Source: a virus. From it: 30,093 bases of DNA. The notes under the pieces were generated by a model that saw only the letters and a program-made list of their open reading frames with translations, ran no database searches and had not been told where the DNA came from. Shown piece after piece: positions 7,558 to 14,651 of this stretch. The stretch's first letter is position 1. Every line of letters begins with the position of its first letter. The translations under genes were made by a program, and so were the position numbers. The stretch spans positions 1 to 30,093 of the IMG/VR virus record IMGVR_UViG_3300039203_000048. One strand, written 5' to 3'.

Positions 7558-7971
7558 TCAGGGCTGCTCCTCGCCGTCCCCAGTGATGCCAGGTATCGGC
7601 ATCCCATCGGTCAGCGTGACGGGCTCGTAGGTCGCATCGAAGATGTCCGGCTTGCAGGGGTATTTCTCGCCCGCGATCCCGGTGATAATCCAGTCGCCAG
7701 GACAGGCCGTATGCCCGCCTTCGAGAGTGTCGATCCACCCGTGGTCGTGCCAGGTGCGACCACAGGGTTCGTGGATGAGCTCGCCGGCATACTCAGGATC
7801 AGGATGCCGGAAGAACCTGACCACCCGACCCTCTAACCGCTCGTAGTCCTTGCTCCGATCCTCGGGAGCCATGAGGTCAATCGCAACCTCGCCGACATGG
7901 TCGTCTGGATGGTCGCCGTTCTTGAACCACTGGACAGCCTCGACCTCGATCGGCTTCTTGCGGACCCTCAC
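7558..7971 (-). CDS. Widespread small phage protein of unknown function
   Basis: 137 residues from GTG (7971) behind GGAGG. It opens with RVRKKPIEVEAVQW and has near its end PGDWIITGIAGEKYPCKPDIFDATYEPV. This 'RKKPxxVEAxxW ... GDWIITGxxGExYPCKPDIFxxTYEPV' pair of blocks is very common in small proteins of phages and prophages from many bacteria. Their function is not established to my knowledge. No membrane segment. It is flanked by a terminator hairpin downstream and a gap with a degenerate AACGNNCGTT site (8012-8021) upstream, so it may be its own transcription unit. Confidence 0.8.
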   Translation of the reverse strand: MRVRKKPIEVEAVQWFKNGDHPDDHVGEVAIDLMAPEDRSKDYERLEGRVVRFFRHPDPEYAGELIHEPCGRTWHDHGWIDTLEGGHTACPGDWIITGIAGEKYPCKPDIFDATYEPVTLTDGMPIPGITGDGEEQP

Positions 7972-8011
7972 GACGACCTCCGGTCGCTCGCAAAGGTGCC
8001 CACATAGCGAA

Positions 8012-8021
8012 GACGTCCGTT
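8012..8021. promoter_or_regulatory. Degenerate AACGNNCGTT-type palindrome (one mismatch)
   Basis: GACGTCCGTT, followed by ACG, differs from the window's 10-bp palindrome at one base. It lies about 40 bases upstream of the GTG at 7971, in the otherwise featureless 7972-8078 gap, the same relation seen for perfect copies. Weak alone. Confidence 0.35.
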
Positions 8022-8077
8022 ACGCCTGGAGCCTGCCGCCCTCCGCCGGCTGACTGTGTGCATCCATGATGGTCGCT

Positions 8078-8659
8078 TCATGAGAAGTGCTCTGTCCCGG
8101 AATGGTCCTCAGCATCCATCGTGGCCTGCGGGCCGCCCTTGGAGTACCGCTCCACGATCAGATCACGCACGAGCCCGATCTGCAGGTGGGAGCAGTCCAT
8201 CGACTCCCCTACCTCTGCCAGACGACGCAGCGGAAGCTCGCCCAAGCCCTCCACCCGGGCCTTGAAGGCGTCCTTGGCCAGGTCGTAGATCTCCAGCAGC
8301 TGTTCCGTGGACAGAGCGTCCGTGGAGGCCGTCTCAGGGTCCTGCTGCTGGTCGGCGTCGATGCGCACCAGCATCCCGTTCAGGAACGGGTCATGAGCCT
8401 TGTCCATGCAGCGGGCCTGGTTCTCCTCCCGGTCCACGGTCTTGATCCGAAACTGCTGGCCGGCCCTGTTCGGGCCCATCACCAGGGATGCCTCCACCGG
8501 CTGGCCGAAGCGGTTGAACTGCGTCACCCTCAGCGACACCGAGCCCGGCACCTGAATCGCCCACACCTCCTCGTCGGCGTTGCGGGCCTTGACCTGCGGG
8601 CCCATCTCGACGCGCGCAAGCGGGACGTTCATCCCCGTGTCCAAGCTGTTGATCGACAT
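8078..8659 (-). CDS. Hypothetical phage protein
   Basis: 193 residues from ATG (MSINSLDTGMNVPLARVEMG) behind GAGAGGAG. The first half is strand-rich with many charged residues and includes VSLRVTQFNRFGQPVEASLVMG. The second half is helical and acidic, with ALSTEQLLEIYDLAKDAFKARVEGL. No Cys cluster or membrane segment. A perfect 20-bp palindrome lies just upstream of its ribosome site, implying separate control from the endolysin gene before it. Family not recognised; neither lysis nor structural role can be claimed from sequence. Confidence 0.7.
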   Translation of the reverse strand: MSINSLDTGMNVPLARVEMGPQVKARNADEEVWAIQVPGSVSLRVTQFNRFGQPVEASLVMGPNRAGQQFRIKTVDREENQARCMDKAHDPFLNGMLVRIDADQQQDPETASTDALSTEQLLEIYDLAKDAFKARVEGLGELPLRRLAEVGESMDCSHLQIGLVRDLIVERYSKGGPQATMDAEDHSGTEHFS

Positions 8660-8677
8660 GCCAGTCTCCTCTCAGAC

Positions 8678-8697
8678 GCGACAACGTGCGTTGTCGC
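8678..8697. promoter_or_regulatory. Perfect 20-bp operator-like palindrome (core AACGTGCGTT, 8683-8692)
   Basis: GCGACAACGTGCGTTGTCGC is a perfect dyad with 9-bp arms around TG. It occupies the 47-base gap between the endolysin stop and the ribosome site of the next minus-strand gene. It is the most symmetrical of the AACGNNCGTT copies at the arm level. Likely a protein-binding site; a short terminator hairpin is the alternative reading. Confidence 0.6.
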
Positions 8698-8706
8698 CCT
8701 CGTGTC

Positions 8707-9639
8707 TTACGGACGGGTGATGTTCCGGGTCCACGCAGCGGCCCACGTTGCCGGCCCGATCAGCGAGTCCATGGACAGGCCCCAGCCATGCTGAGCCGCC
8801 AGCGCGACGCCCGCGGTCTGTCCACGAGGCGCCAGATCCCTCGGGAAGCCATAACGACCGTCTGCGACGACATTCCAGCCGCGGTGAGCCATGCGGTCCT
8901 GCCAACGCCGTAGGTCGGAAGCGTGGTTGTAGTAGCCACTGATGGAGTTGGCGCCACCGCCAGCTGGGCCAAAGTACTGACCCCGCCCCAGCGGGTATTC
9001 CGGGGCAGGGACACCCCACTCGATGACCACAGGCCCTGAGGCAGGAGTCGGCCTGATCGGCGGTCGCGTGTCGGGATACCACAGGCCTGCCTCGCCCAGG
9101 ACGACATCCTCGTCATAGCCTGCCGAGCTCCCGCCGATGGGCGGCAGGGTGTGACCCAGACGCTGGTAGAGGTTGGCCTTGGGGCTGATCCCGGAGGACC
9201 ATGCTGAGGTCTGCCAGCCGTACCGGACCCGCGACCCGGTCATCGCGTCCACGATGCGCTGACCGCCGTAGCAGCCCGAGCCGAAGGTGGCGCCCTGCCC
9301 GATCGCGGCGTAGTACGGATCCACCTGCGCCGGGGAGGCGTCGAAGTCCGTGGCGTAGTAGATCCCCACCGTCCTGGGAACGCCCATCGCGACAGCCAAG
9401 CGCTCTGCGAGATTCACGTCAGCCGCGCCGGCAACCGGACCTTGAGCGCTACGACGCGCCGTAGTCTCCCAGACCACACCCACGCTCATACCCAGCGCGT
9501 GCCACGCCGCAGCAATGGCAGCCGTGATGTTCTTGGAGGGATCATTGGACAGGTACCCGATCATGCCCGAGTAGCCGTCGGCCTTGGCCTTGGCCGGGTC
9601 GATCTTGGTCCAGGACTCGTCGATGACCAGAATCGTCAT
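8707..9639 (-). CDS. Endolysin: DUF1906-type glycoside hydrolase-like domain plus C-terminal peptidoglycan-binding region
   Basis: 310 residues from ATG (MTILVIDESWTKIDP). Residues 1 to about 185 follow the DUF1906/Rv2525c-like TIM-barrel pattern: an early Asp in VIDESW, GYSGMIGYLS, then TVGIYYATDFDAS with an acidic pair on a strand end, then FGSGCYGGQRIVDAM and YGWQTSAWSSG. After a Pro-rich linker (PDTRPPIRPTPASGP), the C-terminal 80 residues (DLRRWQDRMAHRGW ... DSLIGPATWAAAW) look like a peptidoglycan-binding repeat. It would cut host wall sugar strands at lysis. A GTG at 9705 in the same frame would add 22 residues; neither start has a strong ribosome site. No signal peptide. No holin is adjacent. 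Confidence 0.8.
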   Translation of the reverse strand: MTILVIDESWTKIDPAKAKADGYSGMIGYLSNDPSKNITAAIAAAWHALGMSVGVVWETTARRSAQGPVAGAADVNLAERLAVAMGVPRTVGIYYATDFDASPAQVDPYYAAIGQGATFGSGCYGGQRIVDAMTGSRVRYGWQTSAWSSGISPKANLYQRLGHTLPPIGGSSAGYDEDVVLGEAGLWYPDTRPPIRPTPASGPVVIEWGVPAPEYPLGRGQYFGPAGGGANSISGYYNHASDLRRWQDRMAHRGWNVVADGRYGFPRDLAPRGQTAGVALAAQHGWGLSMDSLIGPATWAAAWTRNITRP

Positions 9640-9717
9640 GACGACAGGGTCTTTCCGAACATCTTTCTCTCCCTTGGCGAGTAGGTACCAAGGGCTTCGG
9701 ATCACGCGGGCAAGGAA

Positions 9718-10773
9718 CTAAGGCGTGCGGTTCTGAGCGCTTCGCTCGCGCCAATGCTTTGCGCAGTAGGAGACAACCTGGGAGTCAGTCTCATAGCGAG
9801 GCTCGGAGCATCCCTCGCGAGCGCAAGGGCGACCACGTAGGGAGTCCTTACGGGACCGCCTGGCCTCCGCCTCAGTGGCATTACGACACTCCCTGCAGAA
9901 GCGTCGCCCCGGCTCGGGCGGCCTCTCGCCGCACACACAGAGCGAAGATCCCTCTGGCAAAGGCGCCGGCAGAGGCAAGATTGGATACATCGCCGCCACC
10001 CCTTCAGCGCGACGGTAGTAGTCGATGATATTGGCGTGCCACTGGACAGTCGCGCTCTCGTGCAGCTGTAGGTTGCACTTCCGGCAAAGCATCCCCCGGA
10101 ACGCACCCGTTGCATGATCGTGGTCAGCGTCCGTTGCCGGCCGAATCCTACAAGCACGACACAGTGGATCACTCGCAAGTTCCGCATCACGGTCTGCCAC
10201 CGTCATCGGACGGCCCTTGTACGTCATCTTGGACAAACGCAGCGTCATCGCCCCCTGACGCTTACCCTCCCGTCGTGTCTCAGGATGGGCCGCATCGTAG
10301 CGGCGCCCGGCCATCTTCCGATGCTCCCTGCAGATGGTGTCCAGTCGACCTTTCACGCTATAGAACTCCTCAACCGGCTTCACCCCGCAGCGATCTTCCG
10401 GCCCCTCGGTGGTAGCTGGTAGTCCTGGACAGAACTTCTCCGTCATGGTCGCCAGTTCATGCTCGCGCCGCTCCTGACGCTCGGCGCGAGCAACGGCTCG
10501 CGCAGCTTTGGGCGCCCCCTCCAGACACTCCGGGCTGCAGTACCGCCGCATCGGTCCCCAGCTCGAGACCTGAAAGACCTTGTCGCAGTTGACGTTCGCA
10601 CATACCTGCTGAGTGAAGACCTCTGGCCCCTTGCCCGCGGCGCGCGTCGCTCGGGCGATCTCGTTCTTGTGCTGCCGGCAGTAGGACTCCGCGCCCTTGT
10701 TGCCCGTCACGCGCTCGCTGGTGCACCCATCGGTCGCGCAGAGTTTCGTCATGTCGAGCATGATGACACTCAT
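9718..10773 (-). CDS. Recombination endonuclease VII-like protein with multiple zinc knuckles
   Basis: 351 residues from ATG (10773). The centre holds LCRACRIRPATDADHDHATGAFRG and MLCRKCN (about 204-233): the two CxxC pairs and the D-H-D-H motif of the endonuclease VII family, which resolves branched DNA or acts as a mobile nuclease. Around it are four more Cys clusters: C12/C17...C32, C58/C63...C79/C83, C279/C281...C293/C296 and C317/C322...C337, an unusually zinc-rich layout. Starts lack ribosome sites and may be leaderless. It sits alone between the capsid terminator and the endolysin, so it may be a free-standing homing gene. Alternative starts at residues 5 and 8. Confidence 0.82.
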   Translation of the reverse strand: MSVIMLDMTKLCATDGCTSERVTGNKGAESYCRQHKNEIARATRAAGKGPEVFTQQVCANVNCDKVFQVSSWGPMRRYCSPECLEGAPKAARAVARAERQERREHELATMTEKFCPGLPATTEGPEDRCGVKPVEEFYSVKGRLDTICREHRKMAGRRYDAAHPETRREGKRQGAMTLRLSKMTYKGRPMTVADRDAELASDPLCRACRIRPATDADHDHATGAFRGMLCRKCNLQLHESATVQWHANIIDYYRRAEGVAAMYPILPLPAPLPEGSSLCVCGERPPEPGRRFCRECRNATEAEARRSRKDSLRGRPCAREGCSEPRYETDSQVVSYCAKHWRERSAQNRTP

Positions 10774-10800
10774 GCACGAGCGATGTCAATAGCACAATTT

Positions 10801-10843
10801 GTCGACTATAGACACTATCATTGCAGTTGACTACCGACACTAT
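10801..10843. promoter_or_regulatory. Two 18-bp direct repeats upstream of the endonuclease VII-like gene
   Basis: GTCGACTATAGACACTAT (10801-10818) and GTTGACTACCGACACTAT (10826-10843) match at 15 of 18 positions with starts 25 bp apart. They lie in an A+T-rich patch about 30 bases upstream of the gene's ATG, in the gap before the capsid terminator. Likely an operator pair or promoter region for the endonuclease gene; no clear -10 box could be fixed. Confidence 0.5.
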
Positions 10844-10858
10844 AGATTTTAGGCAACA

Positions 10859-10892
10859 AGAAGGGCGCCTCACCGGAGTGAAGCGCCCTTCT
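10859..10892 (-). terminator. Strong hairpin terminator after the major capsid gene
   Basis: AGAAGGGCGC (10859-10868) pairs perfectly with GCGCCCTTCT (10883-10892) across 14 bases, in which TCAC/GTGA can extend the stem. On the minus strand TTGTTGCC follows. It lies 18 bases beyond the capsid stop and would separate the abundant head transcript from the endonuclease gene. Confidence 0.8.
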
Positions 10893-10909
10893 ATGATGTA
10901 CGCGAGACC

Positions 10910-11884
10910 TCAGGGCGTGACCGCGGAATCAATTATACGGCGACTCTGTTCATTGTGATGTACGAGCCCCCCTACATCCTTCCTTGCCCTGTAGTGCCGA
11001 TAATCGACCGTGTTCTCGTCCCACGACTTGACCTGCAGCCCGCCGTAGATCGCCATCTTGCCGACCGTGCCGCCGAAGATCCACAGCTCGTTGGCCGGGA
11101 TGAAGCTGGTCCCGGCGTCGTCGGTGTAGTTGAGCACCTGGATGATGTTCGCACCGCGGTAGACGCCCAGACGTCCCTTGGCCCGGATCTCTTCGGTGGC
11201 CTCAGGGTCGAACCCGAGGTTGAAGTCGGAGATCTGGTCGACCATGGAGGCCCGGCCGATGATCGTGACAGGCACAGGACCCATCCCGTTCGGCTTGATC
11301 GCGTCACGGACGTTGCGAATGGCGGTGTCCACATCGGCCTTCGACATGCCGGTGACGGCCACGTAGTACGGGCTGGTGTTCGGCACCGCGGTCTGCAGGA
11401 GGTTGAAGATGCGCCGGTTGACCTCAGCCTCGAGGCGCTGCCCTCCCAAGGACACGAGATCCTCGATGGTCTCCGCGAAGTTCATGCGGAGCTTGTCGAT
11501 GTGCTCGCTGACGTGGAAGCCCATCGTCTCGCGAGGGAGTTCCCACATCTCGTTGCGCAGCTGGCTCTCTTCGATGTAACCGCCACGCGAGGTCGAGAAG
11601 ACCTTCAGGCCCCTGCGCTCCCGCAGGATGACCTTGTCCCATTCGCCCACGTTCTCAACGTTGAAGTACGTCGAGAAGAGGTTCTCGAAGGTGAACTGGT
11701 AGTCAAGGATCGACTCCAGGTCAGCCGCGACCTGACGGTGGAACTCTGGGTCATCCCAGCGGTCCTTCGCCTGCTGGTTCAGGTCCTCCTTGGCCTTGAG
11801 GTACTCCTCAGCGAGCTGAGGAGAATGACCCCACGGATCCACGGCCGCATGAGTGCGGGCGAGTGTCTGAATCGAACTCTTCAT
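10910..11884 (-). CDS. Major capsid protein (HK97-fold type)
   Basis: 324 residues from ATG (MKSSIQTLARTHAAVDPWG), 9 bases after AAAGGGGTG; longer readings upstream lack a ribosome site. It follows scaffold and decoration genes and ends at a strong terminator, the usual slot for the shell protein. Sequence features fit an HK97-like subunit: a charged N-terminal arm and long helix (about 20-60), a central domain with strands such as VPVTIIGRASMVDQ, and a C-terminal sheet with LWIFGGTVGKMAIYGGLQVKSWDENTVDYRHYRARKDVG. The latter stretch, 'ANELWIFGG ... G ... Y', is the axial-domain pattern seen in this fold. No cleavage site or crosslink Lys/Asn pair can be proven here. Confidence 0.82.
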   Translation of the reverse strand: MKSSIQTLARTHAAVDPWGHSPQLAEEYLKAKEDLNQQAKDRWDDPEFHRQVAADLESILDYQFTFENLFSTYFNVENVGEWDKVILRERRGLKVFSTSRGGYIEESQLRNEMWELPRETMGFHVSEHIDKLRMNFAETIEDLVSLGGQRLEAEVNRRIFNLLQTAVPNTSPYYVAVTGMSKADVDTAIRNVRDAIKPNGMGPVPVTIIGRASMVDQISDFNLGFDPEATEEIRAKGRLGVYRGANIIQVLNYTDDAGTSFIPANELWIFGGTVGKMAIYGGLQVKSWDENTVDYRHYRARKDVGGLVHHNEQSRRIIDSAVTP

Positions 11885-11898
11885 GATGGTCACCCCTT

Positions 11899-12432
11899 TC
11901 AGCGGATGAGGACGGCTTCGCAGGTGCCTGCGGAAGCATCGATGGCGGTGAGACGCAACATGGAGTCGGAGGCTCCAGTGCCCTTGGCGAACGTGGTTCC
12001 GTTCCACGTCAGGTAGTCCAGGACCGCCGGCGTGCCCGTGGTCAGGTCGACCATGGTCACCGCGGCAATGACACGACCGTCACCGCGAGTGCTGGACGCC
12101 GTGTTCTTGAACCAGACCTTGGTTCCGGCGCCAGCCACGATGACCGAGGGGCGGTTGTTATACGCCAGCCCCAGGCCGAACGAATCGAGGTGATTCGTTT
12201 CGTAGATGCTCCGGTTCCAGATCTCTTCCTGGACCAGCAGTCCCACGGTCGCGCCTTCGCCGATCACGCCAGACGTGCCGGCCTTGAGGAAGCCGATGCT
12301 GGCCGGATCGAACATGACCAGCGAGCCGATACGGAAGGTCCCAGTCAGTGGGGTCTTGAGCCGACCCTCTCGAACAGCGACGCTCTCGTCCGAGCGTCGG
12401 AACCCGAAGTTGAGTCCGTAGTCAGATGCCAT
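11899..12432 (-). CDS. Head decoration-like protein
   Basis: 177 residues from ATG (MASDYGLNFGFRRSDESVAVREGRL) behind GGGAGGAG. It lies between the scaffold and major capsid genes, where many actinobacterial phages encode a small beta-rich decoration or head fibre protein. The sequence is strand-rich with Gly turns: LTGTFRIGSLVMFDPASIGFLKAG, VIVAGAGTKVWFKN and DGRVIAAVTMVDLTTGTPAVLDY. Such proteins bind the outside of the expanded shell and stabilise it. No transmembrane segment or Cys cluster. The name rests on order and composition, and a minor head protein is the alternative. Confidence 0.6.
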   Translation of the reverse strand: MASDYGLNFGFRRSDESVAVREGRLKTPLTGTFRIGSLVMFDPASIGFLKAGTSGVIGEGATVGLLVQEEIWNRSIYETNHLDSFGLGLAYNNRPSVIVAGAGTKVWFKNTASSTRGDGRVIAAVTMVDLTTGTPAVLDYLTWNGTTFAKGTGASDSMLRLTAIDASAGTCEAVLIR

Positions 12433-12449
12433 TGGTGTCTCCTCCCTTC

Positions 12450-13031
12450 TCAGCCGACCCGCAGGGCACGGGAGGCGCCGATGACGCCGATGACCGTTCC
12501 TGTGGGCTTGGCGGTGGAAGCCGTGCCGCCGAATGCGGCCGACTCGCGAGGGATCTTGCCCTTGACCTTGACTTCGACGTTCTTGGTCTTGGCGTCGTCC
12601 TCGTCCTTGTCGTCCCCGCCCTTGGCGTCAGCCGCCGCGTCGGGGTCGTCCTTGGGTGCCTTTGCGGCGACCTCGCGCAGGTCACTGACGTAGGAGGCGA
12701 AAGCGGCCTCGTCCATGGCAGTGATGCGATCGGCCCGCTCGTCCGTCATCTCCAGCAGATCCGTGGCCTCAGCCACAGCCGCGACGCGCTCGGTGCGAAG
12801 TGCCACCCGCGCGGTCTCCTGCTCGATGCCGTCCTTGAAGTCGATCAACGCCTGCGCTGCCTGGTCTGCGCGCTTGGTCTCTGCAGCCTTCTCCGCCACA
12901 AGGACGTCGTTGGCGGTCTTGAGAGTGGCCTCAAGCTCAGAGATCCGAATCGCGGCCGCTGCGGTCTCGCGCTTGACGGCGTCATCGACCAGTGCGTAGG
13001 CCTCACCCTCGGTGAAGGTCCGGTCTGCCAT
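12450..13031 (-). CDS. Capsid scaffolding protein
   Basis: 193 residues from ATG (MADRTFTEGEAYALVDDAVKRE) behind GAGGAGGG; an upstream in-frame start at 13103 has no such site and lies across operator sequences. Residues 15-120 form one long Ala/Glu/Lys coil (ISELEATLKTANDVLVAEKAAETKR), followed by an acidic stretch (DDPDAAADAKGGDDKDEDDAK) and a basic tail, the usual make-up of phage scaffolds. It would assemble inside the procapsid with the major capsid protein and be removed by the protease encoded two genes upstream. It opens a transcription block that follows two palindromic sites. Function is inferred from order and composition. Confidence 0.72.
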   Translation of the reverse strand: MADRTFTEGEAYALVDDAVKRETAAAAIRISELEATLKTANDVLVAEKAAETKRADQAAQALIDFKDGIEQETARVALRTERVAAVAEATDLLEMTDERADRITAMDEAAFASYVSDLREVAAKAPKDDPDAAADAKGGDDKDEDDAKTKNVEVKVKGKIPRESAAFGGTASTAKPTGTVIGVIGASRALRVG

Positions 13032-13108
13032 CTGCCCTCCTCGGCTAGATCGCCGGGCGGAATGACCGGCTCGACAAGACGCATCGGCCAAGCGGGCAAA
13101 CATCCGAG

Positions 13109-13118
13109 AACGCCCGTT
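13109..13118. promoter_or_regulatory. AACGCCCGTT palindrome upstream of scaffold gene
   Basis: Perfect AACGNNCGTT copy followed by AGTAG, 78 bases before the scaffold ATG and 37 bases from a second copy. The 13032-13193 gap contains this pair and no gene. Likely operator. Confidence 0.6.
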
Positions 13119-13145
13119 AGTAGCCCCCTCAGAACAGGAGCCGCC

Positions 13146-13155
13146 AACGGGCGTT
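13146..13155. promoter_or_regulatory. AACGGGCGTT palindrome, second of a pair
   Basis: Perfect copy with flank GCC before and AGTC after. It lies 37 bp (about 3.5 helical turns) from the copy at 13109, in the gap after the DUF6275-like gene. The pair could be bound together. Confidence 0.6.
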
Positions 13156-13193
13156 AGTCAGGAAAGAGGTGTCGCCTACTCGGCGACGGGTCG

Positions 13194-13460
13194 TCAGAGT
13201 TGCTCGTCAAGCACAGCGACGTTGTCGAACTTCTTGTACGCGTCGATGTAGGTTTCCTTCGCGTTGCCGCTGTGGGTGACCTCGTAGTACATGCCATCCG
13301 GGACCGTGGTGCTCAAAAGAGCCTTCCAGTTCTCGAGCGTCTTGCAGAACCACACGACGTACACGTCGCCAATGGTGATCACAACCCCGTCGGTCTTCTC
13401 AACTCGGTCGTTGAAGTACTTGACGATCAGAGTCCTTGCTACCTCTTGAATGTCAGTCAT
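13194..13460 (-). CDS. DUF6275-like small phage protein
   Basis: 88 residues from ATG behind GAAAGGGG, its start overlapping the end of the protease gene by 8 bases. The sequence ARTLIVKYFNDRVEKTDG, then VYVVWFCKTLENWKALLSTTVPDGMYYEVTHSG and TYIDAYKKF is the recognisable pattern of the DUF6275 family, small proteins found in phages of many Gram-positive bacteria. Their function is unknown to me. One Cys sits in the conserved VWFCKTLENWKA block. The gene lies inside the head module between protease and scaffold, though relatives also occur elsewhere, so a structural role is not implied. Confidence 0.82.
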   Translation of the reverse strand: MTDIQEVARTLIVKYFNDRVEKTDGVVITIGDVYVVWFCKTLENWKALLSTTVPDGMYYEVTHSGNAKETYIDAYKKFDNVAVLDEQL

Positions 13461-14646
13461 TTACTTCCCCTTTCACTTGTGGCTCCGATACGGAAGCCAG
13501 GATCTGGGCCACGACCAGCTCAGCCTCCGAAGTGGTCATGCCACCGAAGCAGGCGGCCTGGCGCTCTGCGAGCCGAGCCGCCTCTGGCATCTGCACCCGC
13601 ATCTCAGCGTTCGCCCAGCCCGGGCGCACCGGTGGCACGATGATGCCGGCGCCACCGAAGGTCGGATCCACGAAACGACGCGGCATCCCCTGCTTCATGT
13701 CATCGCAGCGGTTCGCGTACCCGCCGGCTTCCTGCTTCATGTAGTCCGGGTAGCTCAGGGTCTTGTCGCACACCAGGCAGGCGACCTCCTGAGAGACGCA
13801 TTCCATGCTGGCCCAGAGCTTGCCGTTCTCGCTGGCCCGCTGGATGACGTTGGCCTCCTGCGGGTAGATGTGGGACCAGATGGCGCCGAGCATGACGATG
13901 TGATTGCCAACGCCCGTTGCCGAGGCAGCCTCACGCTCGACGTGGACCATCTCGGAGCCAGCGATGGCGCCGATGATGTGCTTCTCCTCGTGCAGCCAGT
14001 TGATCGGCCCGTGAGTCACGGTCGGCTGGCCGAGCTCGAGGTCTGCGGTAGACCAGTAGGCAGAGTTGCGATTGGGCCGGTCAGCTTCGACGTAGCGGCC
14101 AGCGATCCACATGTAGTACGGGTTGTCACTGCGGGCCTTCTGCCACTGCGAGGCGATCTCCCGCGGCAGCTGGTCGTCATTGAAGCCCGTGGTCACCGGT
14201 GCCGCGAACACCAGCCGGTGGCCGATCTCGGCAACGAACGCGGCCTGAGGGTGCTCAGAGCTCAGCGTGGCCGCCAGACCTGAGCCATACAGCCCGGAGT
14301 TGCTGGACAGCGGCACCATGCCCGAAGGCAGGCCGAGAGCGTGGATACCGTTGGCCATGGTGCTCCCACACCGCTGGCAGGTGATCCCGGCCGTCAGCCC
14401 TGGGGCGCTGAGCATGAAGCCATGGGCCCGGGTGGGCAGGTTCGGTGTGGACTGGTCGGCCGCCCGAATCGGCATGGGCATCGAAGAGTGACCATGCAGG
14501 CCACCGCGAGTGGGCGTGATGTGAATCTGGTCGTTGGCGTCGCGCCCGCACATGGCACACGGCGGCAGTCCTGGCGGCCACACGAAGCCATGAGCCCGGT
14601 TCTGCATGGTCATGGCGGCCCGCTCCTTGCTCACTTCACTGCTCAC
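13453..14646 (-). CDS. Putative capsid maturation protease
   Basis: 397 residues. It follows the portal gene with a GTGA overlap and precedes the scaffold, the usual place of the head protease. The core contains NWLHEEKHIIGAIAGSEMV (His about 219) and, after a hydrophobic strand (VMLGAIWSHIYP), GKLWASMECVSQEVAC (Ser about 280). A His strand followed some 60 residues later by an 'S-M-E' Ser strand fits the S78/assemblin-like protease pattern seen in phages. CxxC pairs at 30-33, 90-93 and 290-293 suggest zinc knuckles, which is unusual for this family. It would trim scaffold and capsid subunits. A start at residue 12 (AAGGAG upstream) is an alternative to the GTG. A palindrome copy lies inside (13909). 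Confidence 0.62.
   Translation of the reverse strand: MSSEVSKERAAMTMQNRAHGFVWPPGLPPCAMCGRDANDQIHITPTRGGLHGHSSMPMPIRAADQSTPNLPTRAHGFMLSAPGLTAGITCQRCGSTMANGIHALGLPSGMVPLSSNSGLYGSGLAATLSSEHPQAAFVAEIGHRLVFAAPVTTGFNDDQLPREIASQWQKARSDNPYYMWIAGRYVEADRPNRNSAYWSTADLELGQPTVTHGPINWLHEEKHIIGAIAGSEMVHVEREAASATGVGNHIVMLGAIWSHIYPQEANVIQRASENGKLWASMECVSQEVACLVCDKTLSYPDYMKQEAGGYANRCDDMKQGMPRRFVDPTFGGAGIIVPPVRPGWANAEMRVQMPEAARLAERQAACFGGMTTSEAELVVAQILASVSEPQVKGEVND
13909..13918. promoter_or_regulatory. AACGCCCGTT palindrome inside protease gene
   Basis: Perfect core copy flanked by TGCC and GCCG within coding sequence, at the codons for ATGVG. An intragenic copy like this would fit a roadblock (stoperator) role rather than promoter control. 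Confidence 0.4.
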
Positions 14647-14651
14647 TTCAC
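14628..14651. repeat. 12-bp tandem duplication at portal-protease junction
   Basis: TGCTCACTTCAC occurs twice in a row (14628-14639, 14640-14651). On the coding strand it doubles GTGAAGTGAGCA, so GTGA start/stop signals are repeated in frame. It spans the portal stop and protease start. Confidence 0.8.

Noticed and set aside
8087-8794. Plus-strand frame over the 193-residue gene and the 8683 palindrome
   Set aside because: Shadow frame opposite a better-supported gene with a ribosome site.
10955-12016. Plus-strand frame of 353 codons over the capsid gene
   Set aside because: Antisense to the major capsid and decoration genes; composition typical of a shadow frame in high-G+C DNA, no ribosome site or family pattern.
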